DNA of 64,000 nt from Gibbula magus (lineage: Eukaryota; Mollusca; Gastropoda; Trochida; Trochidae), in NCBI GenBank assembly GCA_936450465.1, contig OW388293.1, forward strand, positions 47,172,040 to 47,236,039. The letters are read 5' to 3'. The notes under the pieces are model-generated. The model saw only the letters and a list, made by a program, of their open reading frames with translations. It was not told where the DNA came from and searched no databases. This document shows, piece by piece, positions 1 to 10,399 of this stretch. The stretch's first letter is position 1; each line of letters opens with the position of its first letter. The position numbers and the translations under genes are program-made.

Positions 1-74
1 TTTTTTAATATACGTTTCAATTTCTTTCATTACTCATAAACTTTGTTTTTCTTTCGTGGTTTGATATACAGTTA

Positions 75-310
75 GTTTACTAATTGGTGCAATTTGTCTT
101 CTTAATTTGGATCGAACAAATCTGTGAAAAATTAAGTGTATATCTTTCATGATGTTAGATTGGTTTTGCGAGGAAACCTCCGAACGATATGAGTTCGTAT
201 CCCGGTAGATGCACTTGCAACTTTTATTCCTCGGAAAACGGTCGATTTCAAACAGACTGGCAATTTTCCGATATATTTATCAACATACTTGATGTCTCTT
301 TAAGAGATTG
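75..310. repeat. Dispersed repeat carrying a foldback-element copy
   Basis: The stretch around 100-145 and 259-300 reappears at about 42540-42660. There the text runs straight through, without the piece that lies here at roughly 163-258. That extra piece matches one arm of the foldback element at 52358-52558 and a related sequence near 39165-39285. It is therefore an insertion into an older repeat. A 72-codon ORF across it looks non-coding. Confidence 0.5.
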
Positions 311-890
311 TTGTTGTGGAATCTCCTTAACTGGACGAGCTAGGAGAGTCAAACATGGCTTATTTGCTTTATTACGCCCAACAGTAATGCTGCGTCAAGA
401 AATTTAAGTCTAAAAGGTTATTAATGTTAGTAACATCTTTTACTTACCGGTATTACATTTTTACATATTTTTTAATTAAATGCAAAAGCTTCCGCTGTGA
501 TTTCAGAATAAAAGCATCATACTGTGATGTATGAAATTGAGAGTATATCTCTACACACGTGTCTATCATACACATTCGAAATCGACTTCAATAGAAGTAT
601 TTTTCTCCGTTGAAAATTAGGTGATGAAAATTGAGTGCTGATGATTGATGTTGCAGTACATGCAGTAAATGAAGTAATGGCAGCGATACACTGAAATAAG
701 AAAATGAATCATGCTATGGCAAGATTATAGTAAGAATTTTACTTTTAAAATGGAAACGGTAGTTTAGCATGCTACATAATTTTTGGGAGACAAATTATCA
801 CAAGTAATGTTTGTCAATCATATTTTTAAAAACCATTTTGATGACTCAAATAGTTGAAATAATGTATTATTATGAATTGCCTTCCCATAG
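310..890 (+). repeat. Decayed copy of the GM2A-gene upstream flank
   Basis: Segments here (the 'actggacgagctagga' region near 330 and the 'gctgcgtcaagaa' region near 388) align with sequence upstream of GM2A-like copy 2 (about 23520-23830) and with the flank near 18540-18600. The array therefore extends to the left edge of the window. No exon follows, because a retrotransposon fragment occupies the next 2 kb. Confidence 0.5.
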
Positions 891-1384
891 CCCAATTTAG
901 AAGGGAACATGTGCCTTCCGTTGCTAGGAATAGTTAGTGCATTTTTGAAAAAGTACATTGGTGTGATAAATACATATTTCTTTTTATCACAACGTTAATC
1001 GGGACATATGTTGCAGGGATATGTTTGACTGAACTCCAACAAATATTTTAACACTCTAAAAAGTATATTTTATAGCTTAATTGCTTAGTAATAATGACTA
1101 ATATTTCCAAATTATGTATTAAAAAACCTAAATCTGTCATTAAAAACTCATTGCATTATGTCACGTAATTGGACATATGAGACATCGATAAAGGTGATAC
1201 ATTGTTGTAATTTAACAATTAATATATATAGTAACAACCAATTTTAAGTCGCATCCATCACGTGTGGGACATAAGCCTTCCGTAGCGTGCCAATGCCTTC
1301 CGTATCTACGAGTGCCTTCATTTACCAACGTTGCGTATTATAGGGTGTGGTTTAGATACATCGGTTATATGTCACTACAAGGCC
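890..1384. other. Gene-free stretch with repeated TGCCTTCCGT words
   Basis: No coding exon is visible. The word 'tgccttccgt' or close variants occurs near 911, 1274, 1293 and 1312. Its meaning is unknown. The 5' parts of the adjoining retrotransposon (gag, reverse transcriptase) are not found here. Confidence 0.4.
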
Positions 1385-1606
1385 CAACTTCCCAATGCAA
1401 GGCATAACTCATGCCATTCTCCATTACTGGCTGATTTAGGCCTTGCAGTGTTTCCATATTATTTGTGCTTAGAAATCCAGGCCCACTATGCATTTCTGGT
1501 GCAGCGATTCACTATCTAGGCATAACAAAGCGAGGGAAATACCGTAAGGCTTAAATCAGTCAGTAACGCAGACTGGGCAAGAGTTATGCCTTGCGTTTGG
1601 AAGTTG
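1385..1606. mobile_element. Palindromic MITE, copy 1
   Basis: The ends are inverted repeats: 'caacttcccaatgcaaggca' on the left, and the complement of 'tgccttgcgtttggaagttg' on the right. The same family occurs at 54992-55175, where a 9-bp target duplication and an empty site are visible. Here it lies directly in front of the recombinase coding relic and has separated it from its N-terminal part. No clear target duplication remains at this copy. Confidence 0.75.
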
Positions 1607-2334
1607 TAAAATGCCGGGCTGCATCAACCGTTTCTCAACATTTGGCGGCAATCAGCAGAGCACACAAGTTACACCTTTGTGAAGATAGTACTGACAATTT
1701 CTTAATTAACAAAATGATTCAGGGTATGAGAAACATTTCCGAGGTGCCTGACGGACGCTTACCTATCACAATACCCATTTTACTTAGACTAGTGCAAGTC
1801 CTTCCTTCAGTTTGCTACTCGAACTTCGAATCAAAACTCTTTAGTAGCATGTTTACATTAGCATTTTTTGCCTTCCTGAGGATCAGTGAATTGGTTAAGT
1901 CAGATTCAAGGCCCTCCAAAGGGTTACAGCTCCAGGATCTTTCCCTAGCTAGCGGCAGTTTAACTATCAAAATAAGATTTTCAAAAACTGACCAGTCCGG
2001 CCGTGGACACTTTCTCAATATTAATTGCAACGTAGACATGCGCATTTGCCCCGTTCTTGTCATTTCCTCCTACTTGAAAGTACGTCCTACTTCCCCAAAA
2101 TCAGATTATCTTTTCACTCGCATGAACGGGAAACCTGTATCAAGATCTCAGTTTCTCTCAGTTTTACGAAAAACACTCAAATGTATAGGTCTCGTACAGC
2201 CTGGGTACAATACTTATTCTTTTCGAATTGGAGCAGCAACCACGGCTGCTATAGTGGGTATGCCGATAGATAATATAAAAGAATGGGGTCGGTGGAAATC
2301 GGATGTCTATAGGAAGAATATAAGAATAAAATAA
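1607..2334 (+). pseudogene. Tyrosine recombinase relic of a Ngaro/DIRS-like retrotransposon
   Basis: About 240 codons are open and read as a phage-integrase-type tyrosine recombinase. An N-terminal helix region (STVSQHLAAISRAH) is followed by the first catalytic arginine in AFLRISELV, then SFRIGAATTAA (second arginine), then GRWKSDVYRKNIRIK. This is the pattern of tyrosine recombinases of Ngaro/DIRS-type retrotransposons. The histidine usually before SFRIG is Tyr, and the usual nucleophilic Tyr in 'YIR' is Asn, so the enzyme should be inactive. The apparent start codon is an artefact, because the first few codons come from the inserted MITE. The SGNH relic follows 40 bp downstream in another frame. 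No reverse transcriptase is found upstream. Confidence 0.8.
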
Positions 2335-2339
2335 GTGAA

Positions 2340-2885
2340 TGTGCATAATCATTCAAAGTTGAAGCCTTGCAGTGTGGCTCCTCGGCTCCTCTTACATCTA
2401 CTGGGCACAGCGCAGAGCCAGGATCTTGGGATTCAGCCCTCATGTTGGCATGGAGCAACGGGGGGTCAGCTTGCGGTGGATCTCCAAGAGGGGCATGAAA
2501 TGGTCGGAGCTCACGACGGTAAGGAACAACCTGAGATGTAGTCCAGCACCGAAGGCACTCGTGATACACCTCGGGTCCAACGACTTGACCAACATGCCCG
2601 GAGCAGCTTTTGGTGAGGTTGTCATCAAGGACCTGCATAATCTTCAAGCTCTGATGCCGGAGACTGTCCTCGTCTGGTCAGATATTCTACTCAGGCGGAA
2701 GTGGGTGGGAGCTGACAACGCAGCGGGAGTGGAAGGAAGCGGAAACGGCGGGCTACGTTTACAGTGTCACAGCTTGGCGGGAAAGCAGTCAAGCACGATA
2801 TAGTCTCTGGGGACCGCGGACTATATAGACCAGACGATGTACATCTGTCTGACGTAGGAACGGCCCTGTTCCTGAATGGAAAGTT
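2340..2885 (+). pseudogene. SGNH-hydrolase ORF relic of the same retrotransposon
   Basis: The reading WLLGSSYIYWAQRRA (from about 2375) corresponds to block I of SGNH hydrolases, with the usual GDS changed to GSS. HLGSNDL (near 2571) is the GxND block. A later frame reads LYRPDDVHLSDVGTALFLN (about 2818-2875), giving the DxxH catalytic block. A frameshift between the second and third blocks breaks the gene. Ngaro-type retrotransposons are known to carry an SGNH-like ORF beside the tyrosine recombinase, so order and strand fit one element. What the esterase does for such elements is unknown. Confidence 0.72.
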
Positions 2886-3065
2886 TCAAGATTAGCATTG
2901 TGGGAGTAATCTCGTGGGTACTGATTTGTGGCGACAGTCTCTCGGCATATGCTAATATTGTTATTGCAAATATATTGGTTATTGTATCACTGTGGTCCCC
3001 ATGTATACAATTACTTCCCTCGGGTAGCAAAGTCGCTGTATTCGGGGGTTTGGCCGAAAGTATTT

Positions 3066-3208
3066 TGTGTCTATGTGGGCTCCCCTTGCACTAAATTACT
3101 CTCACTGTCAGGTTGGTAAGGATAGCCGGCGGCTTCCTTTACGGGCGCTTTAATGGTAAAGCACATTGGCCGAGATTAATGTGTGTCTATGTGGGCTCCC
3201 CTTGCACT
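3066..3208 (+). repeat. Paired 27-bp direct repeat near the retrotransposon 3' end
   Basis: An identical 27-bp word starting 'tgtgtctatgtgggctcccc' occurs at 3066-3092 and 3182-3208, separated by about 90 bp. Tyrosine-recombinase retrotransposons of the Ngaro/PAT type end in split direct repeats (B1-A2-B2), so this is probably that structure. The matching A1 repeat would be at the missing 5' end. The element stops before about 3360, where the GM2A-array duplication begins. Confidence 0.6.
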
Positions 3209-3999
3209 CATTTATTCTCATATAGCTTAGGGGTAAGCAACATTTGGGTTTGTCTTGTTGAGGGGTGCCGCCCCACTTGTGTTTGTAATAAACTGCACCC
3301 GTTTTCGCCCACAAATTGTTTGGTTATTCTTTATGCATGGTGGCATCTTTTGATGATAAATTATGATAAATGCTAACGGTCAAGGAATGTACGTTTTACC
3401 AAATCTTAGAGTTGTAGATAAAGTAATCAGTTTCCGACTTTGGCCTTATTTTGATAGCACGACACAAAAAATAGCACGGGACACCGCTGGTCCTATGAAT
3501 GTACTTGTAAGATACTGTATCTGGGTTAGATTACACGTCGCCTGATTCTGACAGTACCGCCGATTGTCCATTTTCACTTTATCTTCGAAACTTTTTAGCG
3601 CAATTCCTTTTAGTACTATTTTGCTTGTCAACGTGGCTCATGTATTACATGTGGCACATTTATCCTCTGCCTGACATATTGTTTTCTTATTTTTTTTGGT
3701 ATAAATTGAAACATAATAATGATTGTCGTTCTTACCAGTACTATGGACCAAATTTCATAGAAGATCCGACTCCAAGGTTTTCGTATCTGAGGAGGTTTAT
3801 ATCCGACTTATAAAGCAACTAAGTGTGCAATTGAGATTTCACTTTACTATTACTTAAAACAACCCCAAAACATCAAGTCAATATCCATTAAGCTCAATAT
3901 AACTCTTGGTTTCAGACACAATTTTTATATTAAAAAATCATTTAGTTGACCACGGCTGTCCTGTGAAAATATGATTTAATAAGCTTTTGACCCCCCATG

Positions 4000-4055
4000 G
4001 GCACTCAATATGGTTAAGTGTCTCGCTGAGAACCAAGGTTCGAATCCATGCGTCG
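4000..4055 (+). repeat. tRNA-like promoter relic
   Basis: A D-arm-like stretch 'gcactcaatatggttaagtg' is followed by a perfect B-box, 'ggttcgaatcc'. The paired copy is at about 44550-44615. It lacks a convincing acceptor stem, so it is scored as a SINE head relic and not a tRNA gene. Confidence 0.4.
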
Positions 4056-4339
4056 GTATAATATATTCATTTGTAAATGTGTGATATCTTTCAAATTATT
4101 ATTTTATTCAGTTATTGTATTATACAGCTCAATTATTTTTTTTTTTTACAAAACTGACATTTGGAATATTAATTTGAATGACAAATCAAATTAAAAAAAC
4201 ATTTTTCTTTCAAGAAAGTGCTGGATATTCTTTTACCATTGATAATACTCCAGAAACTGCCTTCCATGATGTCCTCTACAACAACTGAGATGGCTTGAGG
4301 TAAGTTCGGGTTTAACGGCGCTTTCAAAAGTATTTAACT

Positions 4340-4600
4340 TATATAAAGGCAACTAGTAATATTACAGAGGGAAAGCCCCGATGCCGTGAAAAATTGGTAA
4401 ACATTGCGGTGAAACCTGCGAGCATTGGCTTGAACTAGCGAACCATGGATGGTACTGCGCTGAAATTCAGTGTAGCACCAAAATCTTATTGCACGTAGAA
4501 CAGTTCTCTACATCAGACAATGTTGCCTGTGGGATTCGAACCCCACACCTCCTGATCCGAAGCTGAACGCACTAACTACTGGCTGTGCTATCCTGTTCAA
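4340..4600 (-). repeat. tRNA-derived SINE, older than the duplication
   Basis: Read on the minus strand, the head has an A-box region ('tagcacagccagtagttagt'-like) and a B-box (ggttcgaatcc), followed by about 200 bp of body. The same SINE sits at the orthologous place upstream of copy 3 (44880-45140), so it was present before the genes duplicated. Confidence 0.5.
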
Positions 4601-4956
4601 TTCAACTAAATAATCGATTAATCTCACTGAAGGTTTATGACATTAAAGGAAAACACTTTATGCAATAATAAATGTAAGCTTTTTCATGACATGTCAATCA
4701 GGTAACGGGCCAAAATTATATGCAAGTGTGGCAGTCTCTACTGTATATTGAGTTAATTCTTTTATAACAGGTCGATCATGTTGAGTATGTTTTTCCCTTA
4801 TCAAGCACCTGCCAGCTCACAGACTGTCTTACTTTACACAGGTAAATCCAAATAAAATCTAACATATTTTCACCAATAAAAATCTGATCTTACAGATTAA
4901 CAGAACTCCATCTACCAACAAGTAACAATAAAATGTTTTAATTTTAATTTCTTAAT

Positions 4957-4965
4957 TATATAAAA
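4957..4965 (+). promoter_or_regulatory. Putative TATA box of GM2A-like 1
   Basis: 'tatataaaa' lies about 140 bp upstream of the start codon. Copy 3 has 'ctataaa' at the same place (45477-45483). The transcription start was not determined. Confidence 0.45.
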
Positions 4966-5100
4966 TGCATGTGATCGAATGACATATTCTGGAATCAGCA
5001 GCCCTCCTCAGTTTTAGTGGAATGGTCCTCTAATCTATGTTTAAGTAGCAAGGATTGTCTCTGAAGCAGATTATCTCTGATTGTCCCACAGATCTCCGCC

Positions 5101-7395
5101 ATGTTGGTTATACTCCTCGCATTCGTGTCCTCTGCACTTGCCGCCGGTCCTCTGCAGGACACTGGTACCATTCAATGGAGGGACTGCTGTACGTACTCGT
5201 GTTAATGTTTTATTATTTTGGTGACATTTTCCGATGTTAAACACTTATCAAATCATTTAGAGGGACACCGCGTCGGGGATAAATATGAGATCAGCTTTAT
5301 CTACAAAACTGATTAACATGTCATAGACAAAAGCCCCCCCCCCCCCCCCATTTCAGACAGTTGAAGTAATTGGTAAATATAGTCACAAGTGACGATAAAA
5401 TGATTCAGCTCATAATGAATGAAGCCACCATTCGATTGCAATTTTTGTGAAGGTGAAGGTTTTGTGAAATTATCTTATTTAGTTTTTGAGCTATTGAGGT
5501 TTGAAGTTTGCACTTTTTGCAGAATTGCCAGATTTCAAGTACTCATTGTGAAAAAAATATTGCGAATCAGAGCCCGTCATGGGATCGTCAATATATATAA
5601 TTCCTCAGCTACAATATGTGCATCTGGATCTGGATAACATGTCATACATTTATTCGTATAGACCATACTTCATATTAATACATAACTCGCGAGAACCCCT
5701 CGATATTAGAAAAAATGTTTCGACATCACCCCAAACATAAAAACACCTTTTATAGTCATTTAAGAAATGGATTTCTTAATGTGTTTGTTCACTGGCTTAT
5801 ATTGAACTTTCAAACCGTTTATAAGCCAGTGAACAAACACATTATTAAATATATTTCTTATCAATCCAAACTTGTGATTTAAGATATTTTTAATCAGTAA
5901 ATACACTTTTGAAAATAAAAAAATCTCTGCAAACAATGTACAGTGTATGATCAAACACATGTTTAGTGTTGTCTTAGATCAGGCGCTTAGCTCCGCCCAC
6001 AAAACACCTTGACACAGGGCCTTGTTTAATCCAATCACCAGAGAGTATATGCTTAAATTTCAAAATCCATGTAGATCTCTTTGTGGCAGTAAAATCAATC
6101 ACACATTTGTCACATTACATTATTTCGTTACAGCAAACATATGTGATATCAATGAATTAATATTTGCTTATTGTTCAGTAATTAAATATGTATGCTTACT
6201 TAGATAAAGTTAATAATCTTTTAAAACAGTTAACGATCATGTTTAGTTAATGTGAATAAAAAGTATTAAGGCTAGCAAACTGTCCTATATATTACATGTA
6301 TTGTACAGTAAATCATACACAATACTTTGTACAGCTCATGGAAACCCCTGGGTGGTAGTGAAGAATTTTGACATCTCCCCAAAGCCAATCAAGGTCCCCG
6401 GGGACATGAAGGTGACCCTTGAAGGATCCATCAGCCACCATCTGGCCAACTCTGTCAACCTACAGGTAATCATGGAGAAGAAGCTGCTTGGGAGATGGAC
6501 ATCGGTGACCTGCACAAATGATGTGGGATCATGGTAAATGCTTTTGAACACAAACATCTAAATAGTCCATCTTCGTTTTAACGTAGGGCCCTATAGACTG
6601 TATGTAAATAGGGGTAAATACTTCTTAAAATACATATCTAACTGTCCGCTACCTACGGTCACTCCGTCTGCGGTCATTATTTCAACAATATGGTATATGT
6701 CCATTACCAGGATGATACAAGAAAGTACCAGCCTGCAAATCTGATATGGGAAACTGGGAAATAGTTTAAATATTATTAGCCACATGACCCATGTTCGGAC
6801 GACACACTGCAAATTGAGTTTGGAAAATTGTAAATTCCTCAAATAATATTTAATTAAATGTCCGCTATCTGAAAGATTCACTTCAAATTTTATGCGCAAC
6901 ATGGTGAATACTTCGATAAGAATTTATCTACACGTCTTCTGTTGGGACGGTAAACCGAATATTCATTGTCATGTTTTGGCTTGAGAGCTTTACAACATTA
7001 CAGAATTGTCAAGCACTCCAAAAGAGCCCATTCGCTTGTCCCCCCCCCCCCCCCCCCCCCCCCCCCCGAAAAGCGTTGTGAGAGACTTAATTTTTCACCT
7101 CTGTCCGTCCTTCCATCCTTCTGAAATGCTTGCGTTTCCGGGCCATATCTAAAAAACCATTCAGTACTAGTTTTTACGAAACTTGGTACTAGGTTAGAAC
7201 TAGTGGTGAAGTAGTGTCTTTTGCTACTGAAATTATTCTCATCGTCAAAATATTTCTACAGGTTTCCATGGAAACAATTTGATATTGAGTACATCGCAGT
7301 GCATCACATGCACATTTTCTTAGTTATGTCTCCCCCCGAAGGGTCGGGAGACATGTTGGTTTTAGCTGAGTTCCCGTCGGCGTTGGCGTCGGCGG

Positions 7396-7431
<36 letters not shown>

Positions 7432-10362
7432 TCCCATTTCGTTTCCGGAGCAGATCTCTAAAACTATGTGACCAATCATCACCAAACTTGGTATACTGTC
7501 TCTCCATATCGTGTAGATGTGCCTTTTGGGGGTAAGAGATTTTTTTAAATTTAATTTTTTTTTTATTTCCATGGCAACGATTTGGACTTAGTCTATTTCA
7601 AGGGTAGTGTTCGTTTCCGGAGCAGATCTTCTAAACTATGTGACCAATCATCACCAAACTTAGTATACTGTCTCTCCATATCGTGTAGATGTGCCTTTTG
7701 GGGGTAAGAGATTTTTTTAAATTTAATTTTTTTTTTATTTCCATGGCAACGATTTGGACTTAGTCTATTTCAAGGGTAGTGTTCGTTTCCGGATCAGATC
7801 TCTAAAACTATGTGACCAATCATCACCAAACATGGTATTCTGTCTCTCCACATCATGAAGATGTGCCTTTTTGGTGTAAGATATTTAAAAAAAAATATTT
7901 TTTTTTATTTATTTCCACTTCATCGATTTGGACTTAGTCTTTTTCAAGGGTGTATTCGTTTCCGGAGCAGATCTCTAAAACTATGCGACCAATCATCACC
8001 AAACTTGGCATGCTGCCTCTCCATACCATGCAGATGTGCCTTTTGTGGGTTAGAGATAATTTAAAAAAATTATTTTTTTATATCCATGCAACAATTTGAA
8101 TTATACAGAGAACATTAATGGTGCTTTATGATAGTATTGTTTAGAGGTTTGGAGCATTTGAGGAAGGGGGAGACATCTGTTTTTACGGGTAAAAACACTT
8201 TCTAGTTGTTTTGTTGTGTTTGCTCTTGAACCCTTGAGTTCCGTGACATCATCTGGATCTCAAAGGATGCATAGTCCAAATGTCATGGTCGTGGTCCTTA
8301 ACTGTTGTCTTATATGTACACACGTTTCAGCAACAACTGTATTCCCCTCACTTCTAGATTCACGAGCATCTTGGTGAGCCACGATTTAAGTTAGGACACA
8401 ACATATTTCCTGTTTAGACTAATTATGTGGGTCATTATCTCGTGCAGATATAACGGTTCTCTAGTTTTCGAACACAGAGTTATTGGGTCGTCTTCAGCCA
8501 AATCACTTTGTATTTCGAGCCACCATATGTACGTACACAATCATTCTAAGACTTGAATGTATATGTTTCAGCAACTACGATGATCCCTGCCATTTCCTGA
8601 ATACCTTTAAGCAGCAAGGAGCTTGCCCTGCTCAACTGACTGCCAATGGTCTGCCCTGCACTTGTCCCTTCAACCCTTCAACACTGCATCTGCCAGCATC
8701 CACATTCACAGTTACCGAAATCGGTGCTGCATGGAAATTCTTGGCAAAAGTACGTATTTATGGAGACTTTTAAATGACGTCTCACGTAAATATATATTTT
8801 ATGCAACGGGCGATTGGTTTGGTATCTAACAACCGACGGCGAGCTTAATATCAATACTATTCACGAGTTTCATAATAAGTGTGTTTCCACAGAACCGAGT
8901 TCTGTCTTTTATTTAATACTAACCAAGTATTATCAGAATAAGATATGATAATCAATAGTGCCGCCTTCATACTTTGAATACATGCCATTTATGATTATCG
9001 ATATTGATCTATTCAATTTCATTTTCAAATATACATTGGTTTTGCATAGAGGCCCTAAAATAACTTAGTCTGAATGTTTTGGTCACTTTTGTTTGTTCAA
9101 GAGATTGAATAGTTCCGCCAATACGCAATGTTTAATTTAATATATGATGTTTAGATGGATGTGATGCATAATGGGGCAAAAGTTAATTGATATGTGTCAT
9201 GTATTATATCGATTTAGTGATTGTCATCATCATCATTTACAACAAAATCATTATGAAGAAGACAAATATTTTATGGATGATCAACTCCTTTATTTCAAAA
9301 TCTCTTCCATATGCTTGATAACGGTATAAGGATCTATACCGAAAAGAAGTTGATCATCCATAAAATATTTGTCTTCTTCATCACACCAACTTCTAGAATG
9401 CCTCTCAAACAGTTAAAAATCATGATGTATGTTCAAGTTTTTTTTAATACACAAAGGCATCATTTCGATATTAATCCTGAAATTTAACATTTAATGTTAA
9501 TAATTTCTGCATTGTGACGTCAATGTTCTCTCGCTCTATTATTTGTCAGTAGCAGAGCAAATCACTTTGCCTCAAATGTGTATTTTAGATTACAAATAGT
9601 TTCAGTGTAATTGAAGTAGCCTAATGTTCATAACTCTCCCTTCCTAAACACATATATCTGAGACTGTTAAACTATAAGGGCACTGACCAATACACAATTA
9701 TTACAAAAACGCCACCATTGTGTTAATAAGAATATGTGAATGAAGCCAGACAGGTCATATGAGTGACCAACGAGAACGCTTTTCAAACAGTTCATTTACA
9801 TTAACGTTTCTCCTCATTGTTGCAAATCTGCACAGGTGTGTAATTGCCTCCACATTTTACACTCATGTATTAAAAGTACACCTTTGCATGCTATTTGTGA
9901 TGCATATAGTCCTGCTGTAGACAATGCGTCATAAAGCTTTTAAACGTTGTACTAACCAAGATTAAGTAAACGCTATAGAACCTAATAAATCAAGACCAAC
10001 GGGTTTTCAGTGATGTACAATATGACATATTAAAACATAATTATCGATCAAAGTTTACTTTTCCATCACGAATGGAGGGGGATATAGGTTTGATCTCCGT
10101 CCGTCGGTCCGACTTAAAGCGAACATCTTTTCTCATAAATCGATCGAGATAGGATAACCAAATTTGGTGTGTGGCTTGAGGGTATCCATACTTTTGACCT
10201 AGCCTTCCTGTTTAGATTGATTTGTAAGTGGCACACACTCGTAAATTGTTATGTTTTCTTTGAATGTTTCAGGGAGATTACCACGTCAAGGTCATAATGA
10301 AGGAGAAATCAACACACCAAGAACGTGCATGTTTTGAAGCATTTATGGAAATAACTGTGTAA
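5101..10362 (+). CDS. Ganglioside GM2 activator-like secreted lipid-binding protein, copy 1 (4 exons)
   Basis: Exons are 5101-5188, 6335-6533, 8572-8749 and 10273-10362, giving 184 aa. All junctions are GT..AG, with phases 1, 2 and 0. Residues 1-15 (MLVILLAFVSSALAA) are a signal peptide. The mature part has the GM2A plan: WRDC, PKPIKVPG, a WTSVTC..GSC centre, CP..LTANGLPCTCPF, and a last strand with Cys175. Eight cysteines (29, 89, 96, 102, 114, 125, 127, 175) match the four disulphides of the human protein. GM2A-type ML proteins form a beta-cup that lifts a lipid from a membrane for an enzyme or receptor; the ligand here is unknown. Intron 2 carries a pearl-like insertion and intron 3 a foldback element. 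The family call is firm, the ganglioside role is not. Confidence 0.9.
5335..5350. repeat. Poly-C tract in intron 1
   Basis: A run of about 15 C residues is absent from the paralogous intron of copy 3 near 45815. Confidence 0.8.
5778..5843. repeat. Hairpin: 23-bp perfect inverted repeat
   Basis: The arms at 5778-5800 and 5821-5843 are exact complements (left arm 'aatgtgtttgttcactggct' continuing 'tat') around a 20-nt loop. In the copy 3 intron (about 46247-46272) only the left arm has a counterpart, so the right arm arose by local inverted duplication in this copy. Confidence 0.8.
7022..8205. mobile_element. Pearl-like element with ~172-bp tandem repeats
   Basis: The element holds a 27-nt poly-C run (7041-7067), a GTCGGC hexanucleotide array (about 7372-7430) and four tandem units of about 172 bp (from about 7440 to 8100). 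The units share the core 'tttccggagcagatctctaa' and 'atcatcaccaaactt'. The copy 2 intron at about 28215 continues without it, so it is an insertion into intron 2. ORFs of alternating Ala/Ser or Asp/Ala over the hexamer array are artefacts. The architecture (short arms, microsatellite, core repeats of about 160 bp) resembles the oyster 'pearl' elements. Confidence 0.65.
9253..9381. mobile_element. Foldback insertion with 34-bp perfect arms
   Basis: The arms at 9253-9286 and 9348-9381 are exact complements across 34 bp, with a 61-bp loop. The copy 3 intron (about 51690-51740) reads through the same flanks without it, so it inserted or formed after the duplication. No coding capacity. Confidence 0.8.
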
Positions 10363-10376
10363 ATGTATTTATGTAC

Positions 10377-10382
10377 AATAAA
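10377..10382 (+). terminator. Poly(A) signal of GM2A-like 1
   Basis: AATAAA lies 15 bp after the stop codon. Equivalent signals follow copy 2 (31728-31733) and copy 3 (53290-53295). Confidence 0.8.
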
Positions 10383-10399
10383 CAAACTTGATAAGAGAA

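Larger units (their letters stand above)
3363..4980 (+). repeat. Segmental duplication, left copy (upstream of GM2A-like 1)
   Basis: The sequence aligns almost continuously with 43870-45500, beginning at 'atgataaatgc'. Small indels and a different local inversion near 44370 separate the copies. It is the 5' flank of GM2A-like copy 1. It holds a tRNA-like relic (about 4000-4052), a tRNA-derived SINE on the minus strand (about 4340-4600) and the core promoter. No other gene is visible. Confidence 0.85.

Noticed and set aside
2249..2647. 132-codon minus-strand ORF
   Set aside because: It is antisense to the recombinase and SGNH relics, which carry the recognisable motifs.
7304..7572. ORFs of alternating Asp-Ala, Ala-Ser or Thr-Pro residues
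   Set aside because: They are translations of a hexanucleotide microsatellite in a pearl-like element; they occur in several frames on both strands.
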